This document shows, one piece after another, positions 12,294-12,673 of a stretch of 12,673 bases of DNA; positions within the stretch are counted from its first letter, which is position 1, and each line of letters starts with the position of its first letter. The stretch covers positions 1 to 12,673 of the forward strand of contig DRNB01000046.1 in assembly GCA_011375045.1 (NCBI GenBank), written 5' to 3'. Position numbers and translations under genes: made by a program. The DNA is from Aquifex aeolicus. GTDB taxonomy: Bacteria > Aquificota > Aquificia > Aquificales > Aquificaceae. The notes below the pieces were generated by a model. The model made no database searches, was not told the origin of the DNA, and was given only the letters and a program-made list of their open reading frames with translations.

Positions 12294-12673
12294 GAAGGAT
12301 ACTGCTTGGGATCGGTGCGGCGCTGTCCCTCGGCTTCGCCCTCCTGCCCCTTGTGTGGACGGCGATGGTTTCCCTTGCGGAGCATCCTGATTTTCTGCTG
12401 AGGGGTGGTTTGTCCCCCACCTTCGACAACTACAGGGACCTCTTCACATCGGAGGATCTGCACTTTGCAGATTATCTGAAGAATAGCCTCCTGGTTTCCT
12501 CCCTCTCCGCCCTGCTGAGCTTAACGGCTTCCTTTCTCTGTGCCTACGCCCTCTCCAGACTCTCGCCCTTCAAAGCCCTCCCCCTTCTGCTGGGTGTCTT
12601 AGGAATCTCCCTGTTCCCCCAGATAAGCTCCGCCGGTTTCCTCTACAGGATCTTCTCCCTGACGGGTCTGATA
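12290..12673 (+). CDS. Sugar ABC-transporter permease, MalG-like, partial (runs off right edge)
   Basis: 128 codons from GTG 12290 to the window end, with no stop. The start overlaps the previous stop as GTGA and has a GGAGG ribosome site at 12278-12282, 7 nt upstream. The translation opens MRRILLGIGAALSLGFALLP with a first membrane helix. It then has a periplasmic segment with the family pattern PTFDNYRDLF, and NSLLVSSLSALLSLTASFLCAYALSRL, the typical start of the MalG-like transmembrane core. The EAA loop is beyond the edge. It should pair with the MalF-like protein; no ATPase gene is visible. Confidence 0.9.
   Translation, partial: MRRILLGIGAALSLGFALLPLVWTAMVSLAEHPDFLLRGGLSPTFDNYRDLFTSEDLHFADYLKNSLLVSSLSALLSLTASFLCAYALSRLSPFKALPLLLGVLGISLFPQISSAGFLYRIFSLTGLI

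Noticed and set aside
1..12673. Mobile elements, CRISPR arrays, tRNA or rRNA genes
   Set aside because: No transposase, regular spacer-repeat pattern or tRNA/rRNA-like sequence was seen, and almost all DNA is used by intact genes on one strand or the other.

Overview
This window looks like a thermophilic, sulfur-oxidising member of the Aquificaceae. The best markers are a HARP-type protein-only RNase P and an archaeal-type (Rnl3) RNA ligase, plus a Tat-exported flavocytochrome-c-type sulfide dehydrogenase. Arginine codons are mostly AGG/AGA, isoleucine ATA is frequent, and genes are tightly packed. The DNA is clearly richer in GC than Aquifex aeolicus, so a GC-rich relative is more likely; the genus is inference.

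Layout. (1) 1-1886, minus strand: a sulfide dehydrogenase flavoprotein gene followed by a Tat-exported Rieske protein that runs off the left edge. Upstream of the flavoprotein is a near-consensus sigma-54 (-24/-12) promoter with two related 17-bp dyads behind it. (2) 2037-4349: a soluble PAS histidine kinase (plus) and an NtrC-family sigma-54 activator (minus), converging and overlapping by 75 bp. With (1) this reads as a self-contained unit: kinase, sigma-54 activator, sigma-54 promoter, sulfide-oxidation operon. (3) 4403-6088: HARP RNase P (plus) and Rnl3 RNA ligase (minus), converging with a 30-bp overlap. (4) 4970-10183, minus strand: a tight run of five genes: DegT-family aminotransferase, accC biotin carboxylase, MlaE-type lipid permease, CDF metal exporter, RNA ligase. 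(5) 10210-12673, plus strand: a sugar-type ABC importer (lipoprotein binding protein and two permeases, the last cut by the right edge).

Expression signals. Three plus-strand transcription-unit heads (kinase, HARP, ABC binding protein) lack a Shine-Dalgarno sequence and have a -10-like hexamer exactly 7 nt before the start codon. The response regulator shows the same geometry with a poorer hexamer. This suggests leaderless transcription units. The sulfide dehydrogenase gene, with the sigma-54 promoter, instead has a strong AGGAGGT. The aminotransferase and ABC operons diverge from a 26-bp gap in which the two -10 boxes interleave.

No tRNA, rRNA, CRISPR array, insertion sequence or convincing terminator was seen. 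No stretch longer than about 150 bp lacks a gene.
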